A stretch of 15,243 nt of DNA, from NCBI GenBank assembly GCA_039930985.1, contig JBDTSV010000127.1:1-15243 (forward strand), given 5' to 3'. The notes under the pieces are model-generated. The model had not been told where the DNA came from. It made no database searches and saw nothing but the letters and a program-made list of their open reading frames with translations. The translations under genes and the position numbers were made by a program. The DNA comes from CADEED01 sp039930985 (GTDB lineage Bacteria > Pseudomonadota > Gammaproteobacteria > Steroidobacterales > Steroidobacteraceae). Positions 1-5,528 of this stretch are shown here, one piece after another. Position 1 is the stretch's first letter; each line of letters starts with the position of its first letter.

Positions 1-68
1 TCCTGGCCCAGGAAGAAGAACACGCTGAAGACCTCGTTGATTTGCTCGAGGATTTACCGAAAGATTGA
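1..68 (+). CDS. C-terminal fragment of a ferritin-like (bacterioferritin/Dps-like) protein
   Basis: The third reading frame is open from the window edge to a TGA at 66-68 and reads LAQEEEHAEDLVDLLEDLPK plus a final Asp. The Glu-Glu-Glu-His-Ala pattern resembles the iron-binding ExxH of the last long helix in ferritin-like four-helix bundles, which typically read EEEHADDL. Such proteins store iron or protect DNA from peroxide. Only about 21 residues are visible, so whether it is bacterioferritin, Dps or another ferritin-like protein cannot be decided. The histidine kinase follows on the same strand, and the context with sodB fits an iron/oxidative-stress role (inference). Confidence 0.6.
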   Translation, partial: LAQEEEHAEDLVDLLEDLPKD

Positions 69-109
69 TCCCTGGCAACAACGGCCCGGATGCGGGCCAG
101 TGGGTCGAC

Positions 110-820
110 ATGCAGGAATCCGATGATCAACGGGAGCGGGAACTCGAAACGCGCGTGGCCGCGCGCACCGAAGAGCTTTCGACCCTTTCTACCCACCTTC
201 TGCGCCTGGCGGAAACGGAGCGCGCCGAGCTCGCCAAGGAGCTGCATCACGAGCTTGGCGGCCTGATCACGGCGGCGAAGATGGACATGTCGTGGCTGGT
301 CGCGCGCCTGGGGGGCTCGTTCGACGCCGAGAGCACCGAGAAGGTCAATTCCGTCATGCAGATGCTCAACCAGGCGATGTTGCTCAAACGCCGTGTGGTC
401 GAGAATCTGCGTCCCTCGCTGCTCGATCACTTTGGCCTGGCGGTGGCATTGCGCAGTCACTTCGACGAGCATTGCACGCGCGCCGGCATCGAATGCGTGG
501 CGACGGTGCCGGAAGACAATCTGGATCTTGACCCGGTGGCGCAGCTCACCCTGTTCCGCGTTGCCCAGGAAGCGCTGGCCAACATCATCACGCGCGGCGG
601 CGCCCGGCACGTGGAGCTGGTGATCGAGCCGGAAGGCGATGGCTACGTCATGCTGTTAGGCGACGACGGAAAACTCATGGACACCGACCTGGCGCGCACC
701 ACGCCGAGCATGCGTCACCGAATGGTGGGCGCCGGCGGCACCATGGATGCGCAGGCGAAAGCCGGCCAGGGCAATCGACTCAGGGTTTACGTCCCGAGAT
801 CTGCAGCAAGATCGGCATGA
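110..820 (+). CDS. Small cytoplasmic sensor histidine kinase, HisKA_3 (NarL-partner) family
   Basis: I chose the ATG at 110 (236 residues). An in-frame TTG at 65 would overlap the upstream stop codon, but its GAGGA at 48-52 is too distant; neither start has a strong ribosome binding site. Numbered from the ATG, residues 8-45 are a charged, coiled-coil-like helix. The dimerisation/phosphoacceptor helix follows with AELAKELHHELGG; the likely phosphorylated residue is His46. The N-box lies in FRVAQEALANIITRGG, with Asn158. The G1 box is reduced to a DDG at about 185-187, and the usual GLxGM is replaced by PSMRHRM. The G2 segment AGQGNRLRVYVP remains. There is no membrane segment and no PAS or GAF domain, so any signal must be cytoplasmic or come from a partner. 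The last 41 bp overlap the receiver gene on the other strand. Family assignment is firm; full kinase activity is less sure because the ATP site is eroded. Confidence 0.85.
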   Translation: MQESDDQRERELETRVAARTEELSTLSTHLLRLAETERAELAKELHHELGGLITAAKMDMSWLVARLGGSFDAESTEKVNSVMQMLNQAMLLKRRVVENLRPSLLDHFGLAVALRSHFDEHCTRAGIECVATVPEDNLDLDPVAQLTLFRVAQEALANIITRGGARHVELVIEPEGDGYVMLLGDDGKLMDTDLARTTPSMRHRMVGAGGTMDAQAKAGQGNRLRVYVPRSAARSA

Positions 821-1265
821 GCTGATCGATCTCGCGCATCTTATCGAGGAAATGATCGGCGCCGGCTGCCATGCAGCGTTCGCGCACCGTAGGCAGGTCG
901 TAATTGGTCAGCACGATGATCCACACGTGTGCGCCATCGCCCTTGTCACGATTGCGGGCGCGAGCCGCGCGAATGACACCGATGCCGCTGCCGGGGCGCA
1001 GCTCCACATCGACGACGATGGCGTCATAGGGCACGGAGTCGAGCTGTTCCACGGCCTCAGCTTCTGCCGAGGCAAGCCCGGTCACCTTGAACGCCGGGTA
1101 TTGCGACAGCATGCTCTCGAGACGGCTGCGCAGCAGCGGCGAATCCTCTACGAGCAGGATTCGCAATGGCTTGCCCGGCGCGCCATTGGGACGCACCGAG
1201 TCGCTCGAACTGTGGCGTTTGGTGTCCGCCGATATGCCGGAGGCCGGTTGGAGAGAAGGGTGCAT
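780..1265 (-). CDS. Stand-alone response-regulator receiver protein
   Basis: This 161-residue protein has a low-complexity, polar N-terminal tail (about 33 residues) followed by one CheY-like receiver domain and nothing else. Visible key residues are the acidic pair Glu40-Asp41 (LLVEDSP), the phosphoacceptor Asp86 (DAIVVDVEL), switch Thr120 (IIVLTNYD) and Lys142 (FLDKM). It has no output domain, so it would act by protein-protein contact or as a phosphate sink or intermediate. It starts 28 bp after the stop of the LuxR-type regulator on the same strand, so the two are probably co-transcribed. Its 3' end overlaps the convergent kinase by 41 bp. The ATG at 1265 has a GAGG only 2 nt upstream, too close to be ideal, so the exact start is uncertain. 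The polar N-terminal tail is longer than usual for this class. Confidence 0.88.
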   Translation of the reverse strand: MHPSLQPASGISADTKRHSSSDSVRPNGAPGKPLRILLVEDSPLLRSRLESMLSQYPAFKVTGLASAEAEAVEQLDSVPYDAIVVDVELRPGSGIGVIRAARARNRDKGDGAHVWIIVLTNYDLPTVRERCMAAGADHFLDKMREIDQLMPILLQISGRKP

Positions 1266-1293
1266 CGCCTCATCCGTGGCGCCAAATGGCTAG

Positions 1294-1980
1294 CTATTGG
1301 ACGAGATTATTCCTCAGCGCATAGGTGGTGATGTCAGCATTACTCTTCATGGACATCTTTTCCAGGATACGACTGCGGTAGGTGCTGACCGTCTTGACAC
1401 TGAGGAAAAGACGGTTGGCGATCTCGGAGACGGATTCACCCTGGGCGAGCTTGCAGAAAATCTGGAACTCGCGCTCGGACAGGATGCTGTGCAACGGCGC
1501 ATTCGGATCGCCGCGGACGCCGGCGACCAGCAGGTCTGCAAGTTCGGGGCCTACATAGCGCCCGCCACGTGCGACCGTGCGTATGGCGCGGAACAATTCG
1601 GACTCTTCCGTGCCTTTGCCGACGAAACCGCTGGCGCCGCCACGCAGTACATTGAGGCCATACTGTGCTTCAGGGAACGCTGAGAGGATCAGTACGCCGA
1701 CCGACTCGTAGTGAGCCTTGGCGTGCTTGAGCACATCGAGGCCAGATACGTCTGGCAGCGACAGATCCAGCAGCAACACATCGATAGTGTGTTGTCTCAG
1801 CTGTTCCATTGCTTCACGGCCAGAACCCGCTTCGGCGACTACCGAAAGATCCGGCTGACCATTGATCATCGTTCGAAGGCCGGCCCGAACTACCATGTGA
1901 TCGTCGACGATCATGACTCTGGTGCGATTCATGGGCCGGGAAGTCTCCACAACTTGTTGAGTTATCTCGTGCATGTGCAA
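1294..1980 (-). CDS. LuxR/NarL-family two-component response regulator
   Basis: The 228-residue protein has an N-terminal receiver and a C-terminal LuxR-type helix-turn-helix. Numbered from the TTG at 1980: Asp26-Asp27 (MIVDDHM), phosphoacceptor Asp72 (LLLDLSLPD), Ser100 and Lys122 (FVGKG). The DNA-binding domain starts near residue 165 with LSEREFQIFCKLAQGES and continues with SVSEIANRLFLSVKTVSTYR, the normal LuxR four-helix pattern. It resembles GacA/UvrY-type regulators, but the family is too large to name an orthologue. The TTG has AAAGG 6 nt upstream; in-frame ATGs at 1974 and 1932 are alternatives, and the one at 1932 gives the usual short N-terminus (MNRTRVMIVDD). It lies 63 bp downstream of sodB and 28 bp upstream of the single-domain receiver, all on the minus strand. 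The nearby HisKA_3 kinase is the obvious candidate partner, since that kinase class pairs with this regulator class (inference). Confidence 0.92.
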   Translation of the reverse strand: MHMHEITQQVVETSRPMNRTRVMIVDDHMVVRAGLRTMINGQPDLSVVAEAGSGREAMEQLRQHTIDVLLLDLSLPDVSGLDVLKHAKAHYESVGVLILSAFPEAQYGLNVLRGGASGFVGKGTEESELFRAIRTVARGGRYVGPELADLLVAGVRGDPNAPLHSILSEREFQIFCKLAQGESVSEIANRLFLSVKTVSTYRSRILEKMSMKSNADITTYALRNNLVQ

Positions 1981-2043
1981 AGTCTACCTTTGTGAGGTGC
2001 TGCGCCTGTCCGGCATACGGGCTGTACCGCAGTCAGATGTATC

Positions 2044-2706
2044 CTACACCGCAGTTGCGAGCTTGCTGTCCGCAAACCGTTCTTCCGCGGCTGGCCAGTC
2101 GACCACATTCCAGAAAGCTTCGATGAATTGAGGCCGCTTGTTCTGGTATTTCAGATAGTAGGCGTGCTCCCAGACATCGAGGATCGCCACGACCGAAGAC
2201 TCGCCACTGCGCAGCACCTCGTGATCCTTGAGGTCGACGATTTTCAGTTTCTTGGTCGCGTAATCCTGTGCCAGCGCGACCCAGCCACTGGCGAAGTGCT
2301 TGCTCGCGGCATCGGTGAACTTCTGGCGGAATGCATCGAATGCACCGAATTCCTTGTTGATGGCGTCGCCGAGCGCGCCGCGCGGCGCGCGAGCGGACGA
2401 CGGCGCCGGTGCCAGCGTTTTCCAGAACAGGTCGTGATTGATGTGTCCGCCGCCATTGTTCTTCACGGCCGCGCGAATGCCTTCCGGTAGTGAGGCCACT
2501 CCCTGCAACAGCTGTGTGAGCGTGAGCCGCTGCAGGTCGGGCTCTGAGGCGAGCACCTCGTTGAGCTTCTTTACGTAGGTTCCATGATGTTCGCGATGGT
2601 GAATGCGCAACGTCGCTGCGTCGATGTGCGGTTCGAGTGCGTCGTAGGCGTAGGGCAGGTCGGGCAGGCTGAATGGATAAGTCTGACGAGCGGCATCGGC
2701 GGTCAC
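2044..2706 (-). CDS. sodB: Superoxide dismutase, Fe/Mn family
   Basis: A 220-residue cytosolic enzyme (no signal peptide) that converts superoxide to oxygen and hydrogen peroxide. The iron/manganese family is plain: the N-terminal hairpin has LPDLPYAYDALEPHID and IHHREHHGTYV, and the C-terminal domain has the DVWEHAYYL signature. Predicted metal ligands are His36, His91 (GGHINHDLFW), Asp177 and His181. Gly87 sits where E. coli FeSOD has Gln69. His162 (LKDHEVL) sits where MnSOD has Gln146, as in the iron enzyme of Mycobacterium tuberculosis. Metal use is therefore probably Fe or cambialistic, and the symbol is by family only. The start is GTG with a strong GAGGAG 7 nt upstream (2714-2719), which settles the choice. 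The gene diverges from the outer-membrane barrel gene across 208 bp, and the LuxR-type regulator follows 63 bp downstream. Confidence 0.96.
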   Translation of the reverse strand: MTADAARQTYPFSLPDLPYAYDALEPHIDAATLRIHHREHHGTYVKKLNEVLASEPDLQRLTLTQLLQGVASLPEGIRAAVKNNGGGHINHDLFWKTLAPAPSSARAPRGALGDAINKEFGAFDAFRQKFTDAASKHFASGWVALAQDYATKKLKIVDLKDHEVLRSGESSVVAILDVWEHAYYLKYQNKRPQFIEAFWNVVDWPAAEERFADSKLATAV

Positions 2707-2731
2707 TGGGGTTCTCCTCAGGTAGCTAGTA

Positions 2732-2776
2732 CGTCGATCATGCGCGCGGTGCGCCGTGGCGCGAATCGTCGATCAT
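2732..2776 (-). repeat. Pair of 10-bp direct repeats upstream of sodB
   Basis: The decamer CGTCGATCAT occurs at 2732-2741 and again at 2767-2776, 35 bp apart start to start, in the leader/promoter side of sodB. Between them lies a very GC-rich stretch with a short inverted element (CGCGC...GCGCG). Tandem copies in this position could be regulator binding sites or part of an mRNA leader structure. I cannot place a convincing -35/-10 pair for sodB, and the function is inference. Confidence 0.35.
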
Positions 2777-2914
2777 CGAGGTCTCGGGTAAGACATTTCT
2801 GATCCCCACGGACCGACGGAAGGAACCGACAGCCATGGGGGGTCATGCCTGAGTGTGGTGCAAATGTGCAACGTCTAATTTCGCGTCCGTTCATTCAACT
2901 CAAGGACGTCAAAT

Positions 2915-3493
2915 ATGAAGCTCAAAATCGCCGCGGCGCTCGCCGCATTGTCAGTAGTGACGGTACCAGCCGCCCTTGCCGACGAAAACGCGGGTTGGTA
3001 CCTCGGTGGCGGTATCGGCCAGTTCAATGCCGGTATCGACGACGTCGACGAAATCGATGACGCCGTCAATGCCTGGGATGAGGACGATACCGCATACAAG
3101 TTTTTCGGCGGCTATCGCCTGAACAAGGTCTTGGCGTTCGAGCTCGACTACATCAACCTGGGTGAGCCCTCTGGTGCCGTTGTACCGGGCTTCAATGTTG
3201 ATGCGTCAGTAGACGGTTTTGCGCCGTAAGTGATCGGCACCATTCCGCTCGGCAAATGGTTCGAGGTGTATGGCCGACTCGGCTATTTTTTCTACGACGC
3301 CAATCGCCGTGAGGACACTGCGCTCAACGGCGAGGTGAGTTTCAAGGAAGAGTCCGAGGACCTCGTCTGGGGCGCTGGCATCGGCGCCAACATCGGCGAG
3401 AAGTTCAACGTGCGTTTCGAATACGAACGATTCGACCTGCAAGGGTTGGATGACGCCGATTCGCTGTGGCTGACCGCGGCCTGGCGTTTCTGA
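2915..3493 (+). pseudogene. Outer-membrane beta-barrel (OmpA-like/opacity-type) gene interrupted by an in-frame TAA
   Basis: One reading frame of 193 codons encodes a small beta-barrel porin-like protein but is broken by TAA at 3227-3229. The first part (104 residues) has a clean signal peptide, with cleavage expected after AALA at residue 22, then barrel strands such as GWYLGGGIGQF, YKFFGGYRL and LAFELDYINLG. After the stop the same frame continues without any shift: IGTIPLGKWFEVYGRLGYFF, then LVWGAGIGANIGEKFNVRFE and the terminal LWLTAAWRF. The final Phe is the usual signal for outer-membrane assembly. A strong AAGGA lies 8 nt before the ATG. A GTG at 3230, right after the stop, could in theory restart translation, but that product would lack a signal peptide and half the barrel. 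A single base change (for example TAC or TCA to TAA) explains it; recent mutation, sequencing error or readthrough are all possible. Confidence 0.75.
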
Positions 3494-3506
3494 TGGCCAC
3501 TCGATG

Positions 3507-3547
3507 AAAAGGATGCCGGGCCGTCTGACTCCGGGCGGCCCGGCATC
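3507..3547 (-). terminator. Rho-independent terminator of the minus-strand receiver gene
   Basis: A perfect 12-bp inverted repeat, GATGCCGGGCCG (3512-3523) and CGGCCCGGCATC (3536-3547), flanks a 12-nt loop. Read on the minus strand it begins in the stop codon of the receiver gene and is followed by C then TTTT (3510-3507). On the plus strand, after the barrel gene, no T run follows, so it should work well only for the minus-strand transcript, although the hairpin could still protect the 3' end of the barrel mRNA. Confidence 0.8.
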
Positions 3548-3926
3548 AGGCCGTGGCGCGTTTGTCGCGGATCGCGTCGAGCAATAATTCGTAGTCGCCG
3601 CTTTTAGGCACGTAAGCATCGGCGCCCGCCGCCAGCGTATGGCGGATCATTTCCGGATGCGCGTGCCCCGAGAAAACCACAATAGTGATCTTGCTGCCAT
3701 TGCTGCGCACGGTACGAAGTAGATCGATGCTCGATCGACCCTGGAGTTCGAGGTCGAGCACCAGCACGTCGGCGGAATGTTCGGTGGTGATGGACAGGAC
3801 CTCGTCGACATCGGCCGCCGTGCCAACGCATTTGAGGTCGGGTTCGGCCGAGATCAGAGTAACCAGCAATTCGCGCAGGTCTTCGTTGTCTTCGGCGATC
3901 AAAACACGGAGAGGATGCGCGCTCAT
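3546..3926 (-). CDS. Stand-alone response-regulator receiver protein (second copy type)
   Basis: A 126-residue protein made of one CheY-like receiver domain. Visible key residues are Glu12-Asp13 (LIAEDNED), phosphoacceptor Asp58 (VLVLDLELQG), Ser86 (IVVFSGH) and Lys108 (AYVPKSG), all in the normal order, so it should be phosphorylatable. There is no output domain. It is not a close copy of the receiver at 780-1265; the two share the fold but little sequence. No kinase lies directly next to it; the nearest is the HisKA_3 kinase about 2.7 kb away. It is a single-gene unit: the terminator begins in its stop codon, and no gene on the same strand lies close upstream except the doubtful small ORF at 4012-4206. 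The region before the ATG shows only a weak ribosome binding site. Confidence 0.9.
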   Translation of the reverse strand: MSAHPLRVLIAEDNEDLRELLVTLISAEPDLKCVGTAADVDEVLSITTEHSADVLVLDLELQGRSSIDLLRTVRSNGSKITIVVFSGHAHPEMIRHTLAAGADAYVPKSGDYELLLDAIRDKRATA

Positions 3927-4011
3927 GACGCGGAAGCTACCTGCGATGGCCCGGCGGGGGGCGCATTGTCGCAGGCCAACGACGCGGCAATCAATCGGGG
4001 ACGGGCGTGCC

Positions 4012-4206
4012 TCAGCAGGTTTCTGCTTGCTCGCGTGCGACTATCCATGCCAACAGCGGGTCCCGGCCCTCGCGCTCCAGACGCAGGCCGTCGATGGCAG
4101 CACGCAATTCACGCAGTCGGCCCAGTTTGTCCTGAACCGGAGCGGGGCAGGGCATGGAATCGAATTGTAGGAATTGCACAGCGCGCGCACTTGGTTGAAT
4201 GACCAT
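4012..4206 (-). CDS. Possible small hypothetical protein (64 aa)
   Basis: An ATG at 4206 opens 64 codons. The second half reads as a charged amphipathic helix (KLGRLRELRAAIDGLRLERE) ending in DPLLAWIVAREQAE, which looks more like a protein than like random GC-rich translation. A GGAG lies 10 nt before the ATG. The frame stays open upstream to 4323, but that part is irregular. I recognise no family. It is the only candidate gene between 3927 and 4366; apart from it this 440-bp stretch shows only weak short inverted repeats (for example GTGCGC/GCGCAC at 4255-4279). It may simply be non-coding. Confidence 0.4.
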   Translation of the reverse strand: MVIQPSARAVQFLQFDSMPCPAPVQDKLGRLRELRAAIDGLRLEREGRDPLLAWIVAREQAETC

Positions 4207-4366
4207 TTCCGTGAAGCTCCGCTTCGTTCCTTGATACCTCGCAGTCTCGCAAAAGTGCGCGTCGAGCAAAGCTGCGCACCGGCTGATTGTGGCGTAGGAC
4301 TGCGCCGCAGCAGGGATTTTCACGGTGGAATCCGGGTTCTAATTGAGCCCCGAGAAGGAGGCTCCC

Positions 4367-4627
4367 ATGGCCAAGCAGAAAGTTCAGGGCGAGGGCGACT
4401 ACGAGGCGACCCGCCGGTATCGCAAGCGGACCGACGAATTCCTGGAGAACAACGACGTGGAGAAAGCGGCGCTGCGCGCAGCGCCGACGTCGGCTCGGGA
4501 AGCCGAAGACATGAAGGCGGCGGAAGCCGCGGGCAAGCGTCGCGCCAAGGGTGAAGATCCGGCGATCCGCAGGCGTGCGGCGCCGCGCGTCGAGCCTTCG
4601 ACCCGCGGCAAGACCTCACGTCACTGA
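4367..4627 (+). CDS. Small hydrophilic, probably disordered protein (86 aa)
   Basis: The ATG at 4367 has a near-perfect AAGGAGG just upstream (5 nt after GGAGG), which overrides the in-frame TTG at 4343. The 86-residue product begins MAKQKVQGEGDYEATRRYRK and is dominated by Ala, Arg, Lys and Glu, with no hydrophobic core, no cysteine and a basic tail. It is therefore probably intrinsically disordered or helical only when bound. Similar short proteins starting with a GEGDYxAxRxYxK pattern are, to my recollection, common hypothetical proteins in proteobacteria, with no settled function. A stress or nucleic-acid-binding role is only a guess from composition. It converges with the hydrolase gene, 28 bp apart, with no strong terminator between them. 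Confidence 0.8.
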   Translation: MAKQKVQGEGDYEATRRYRKRTDEFLENNDVEKAALRAAPTSAREAEDMKAAEAAGKRRAKGEDPAIRRRAAPRVEPSTRGKTSRH

Positions 4628-4655
4628 GTGGTTAGGCCGGGCTGACGGCGGCGAT

Positions 4656-5510
4656 TCAGGCGAAGAAGCGGCGCAACGCCTGGAAGGTGGCTTCAGGCGC
4701 CTCTTCGGCGAGCATGTGATTGCTGTCGATGCCTTCGCCCTGCACGTCGTTGGCCCAGTCTTTCCAGATCGCGAGCGTGTCGTACCACTTGGGTAGTACG
4801 CCTTTGTTGCCCCACAACACCAACGTGGGGCACTCGATCTTGCGAATGCCGCGATCGGCCTGATCCTGCTGGAAGTCGACGCTCACCGCCGCGCGATAGT
4901 CCTCGCACATCGCGTGGATCGCCGCCGGATCGCGCGCGTTTTGCAGAAAGTCTTCATACGCCTCGAAGTCGGATGATCCCTGCCCATGACGGAAAAGAAA
5001 GGCGACGGGGTCGGCGCTGATCATGCGCTCGGGCAGCGGATGGGCCTGCGCGAGAAAGAACCAGTGCCAGTAGCCCATGGCGAAGCGCCAGTCGGCGCGC
5101 CTCAGTGTGTCACTGGTCGGGACAATGTCGAGTACCGCTAGTTTGGTGACCGCCGCCGGCGAATCGAGAGCCAGCCGATAGGCGCAGCGTCCACCGCGGT
5201 CATGGCCGGCGACGTAGAACTTGTCGAAGCCCAGCTTCTTCATGACTTCGAGCTGGTCGCGCGCCATGGCGCGCTTGGAATAGGTTTCGTGGTTGGCGCT
5301 CGATTCGGGTTTGCTGCTGCCGCCGTAGCCGCGCAGGTCCGGGCAAACAACCGTGTAATTCTCCGCGAGGCGCGGCGCTACTTTCGACCACATGGCGTGC
5401 GTCTGAGGAAAACCGTGCAGGAGCAGGAGGGGCGGGCCAGAACCGCCGTGCCGAAGGCGGATGGAGACCTCGTCGGTCTCGATAGTTGTCAGCGTGAATC
5501 CATCGAACAC
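4656..5510 (-). CDS. Alpha/beta hydrolase, haloacetate (fluoroacetate) dehalogenase-like
   Basis: A 284-residue alpha/beta hydrolase without signal peptide. Motifs in order are LLLLHGFPQTHAMW (oxyanion region), PDLRGYGGSSKP and the nucleophile elbow GHDRGGR with Asp104. The aspartate nucleophile marks a dehalogenase/epoxide-hydrolase-type enzyme, not a serine esterase. The set known from fluoroacetate dehalogenase appears complete: Asp104 nucleophile, Arg105 and Arg108 (carboxylate binding), Asp128 acid (VLDIVP), His149-Trp150 (YWHWFF) and Tyr205 (CEDYRAA) for halide, and His265 (DSNHMLAEE) as base. Such enzymes hydrolyse the carbon-halogen bond of haloacetates to glycolate. Many relatives have unknown natural substrates, so the activity is a prediction. 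The start is GTG with GAGG 5 nt upstream. It follows pbpC by 18 bp on the same strand and is probably co-transcribed, an unusual partner. Confidence 0.88.
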   Translation of the reverse strand: MFDGFTLTTIETDEVSIRLRHGGSGPPLLLLHGFPQTHAMWSKVAPRLAENYTVVCPDLRGYGGSSKPESSANHETYSKRAMARDQLEVMKKLGFDKFYVAGHDRGGRCAYRLALDSPAAVTKLAVLDIVPTSDTLRRADWRFAMGYWHWFFLAQAHPLPERMISADPVAFLFRHGQGSSDFEAYEDFLQNARDPAAIHAMCEDYRAAVSVDFQQDQADRGIRKIECPTLVLWGNKGVLPKWYDTLAIWKDWANDVQGEGIDSNHMLAEEAPEATFQALRRFFA

Positions 5511-5528
5511 GACGCCCTCGTTGCAGAC

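Noticed and set aside
2858..2879. GTGCAA tandem repeat and TCTAAT as a promoter of the barrel gene
   Set aside because: TCTAAT is a fair -10, but no acceptable -35 lies 16-18 bp upstream, and neither GTGCAA copy gives a promoter on the other strand.
3230..3493. Separate gene starting at the GTG after the barrel stop codon
   Set aside because: It continues the same frame as the upstream half, lacks a signal peptide and is only half a barrel, so it is better read as part of the interrupted gene.
4255..4279. GTGCGC/GCGCAC hairpin as a terminator or small RNA
   Set aside because: Only 6 bp of stem with a 13-nt loop, no T run on either strand and no gene end nearby.
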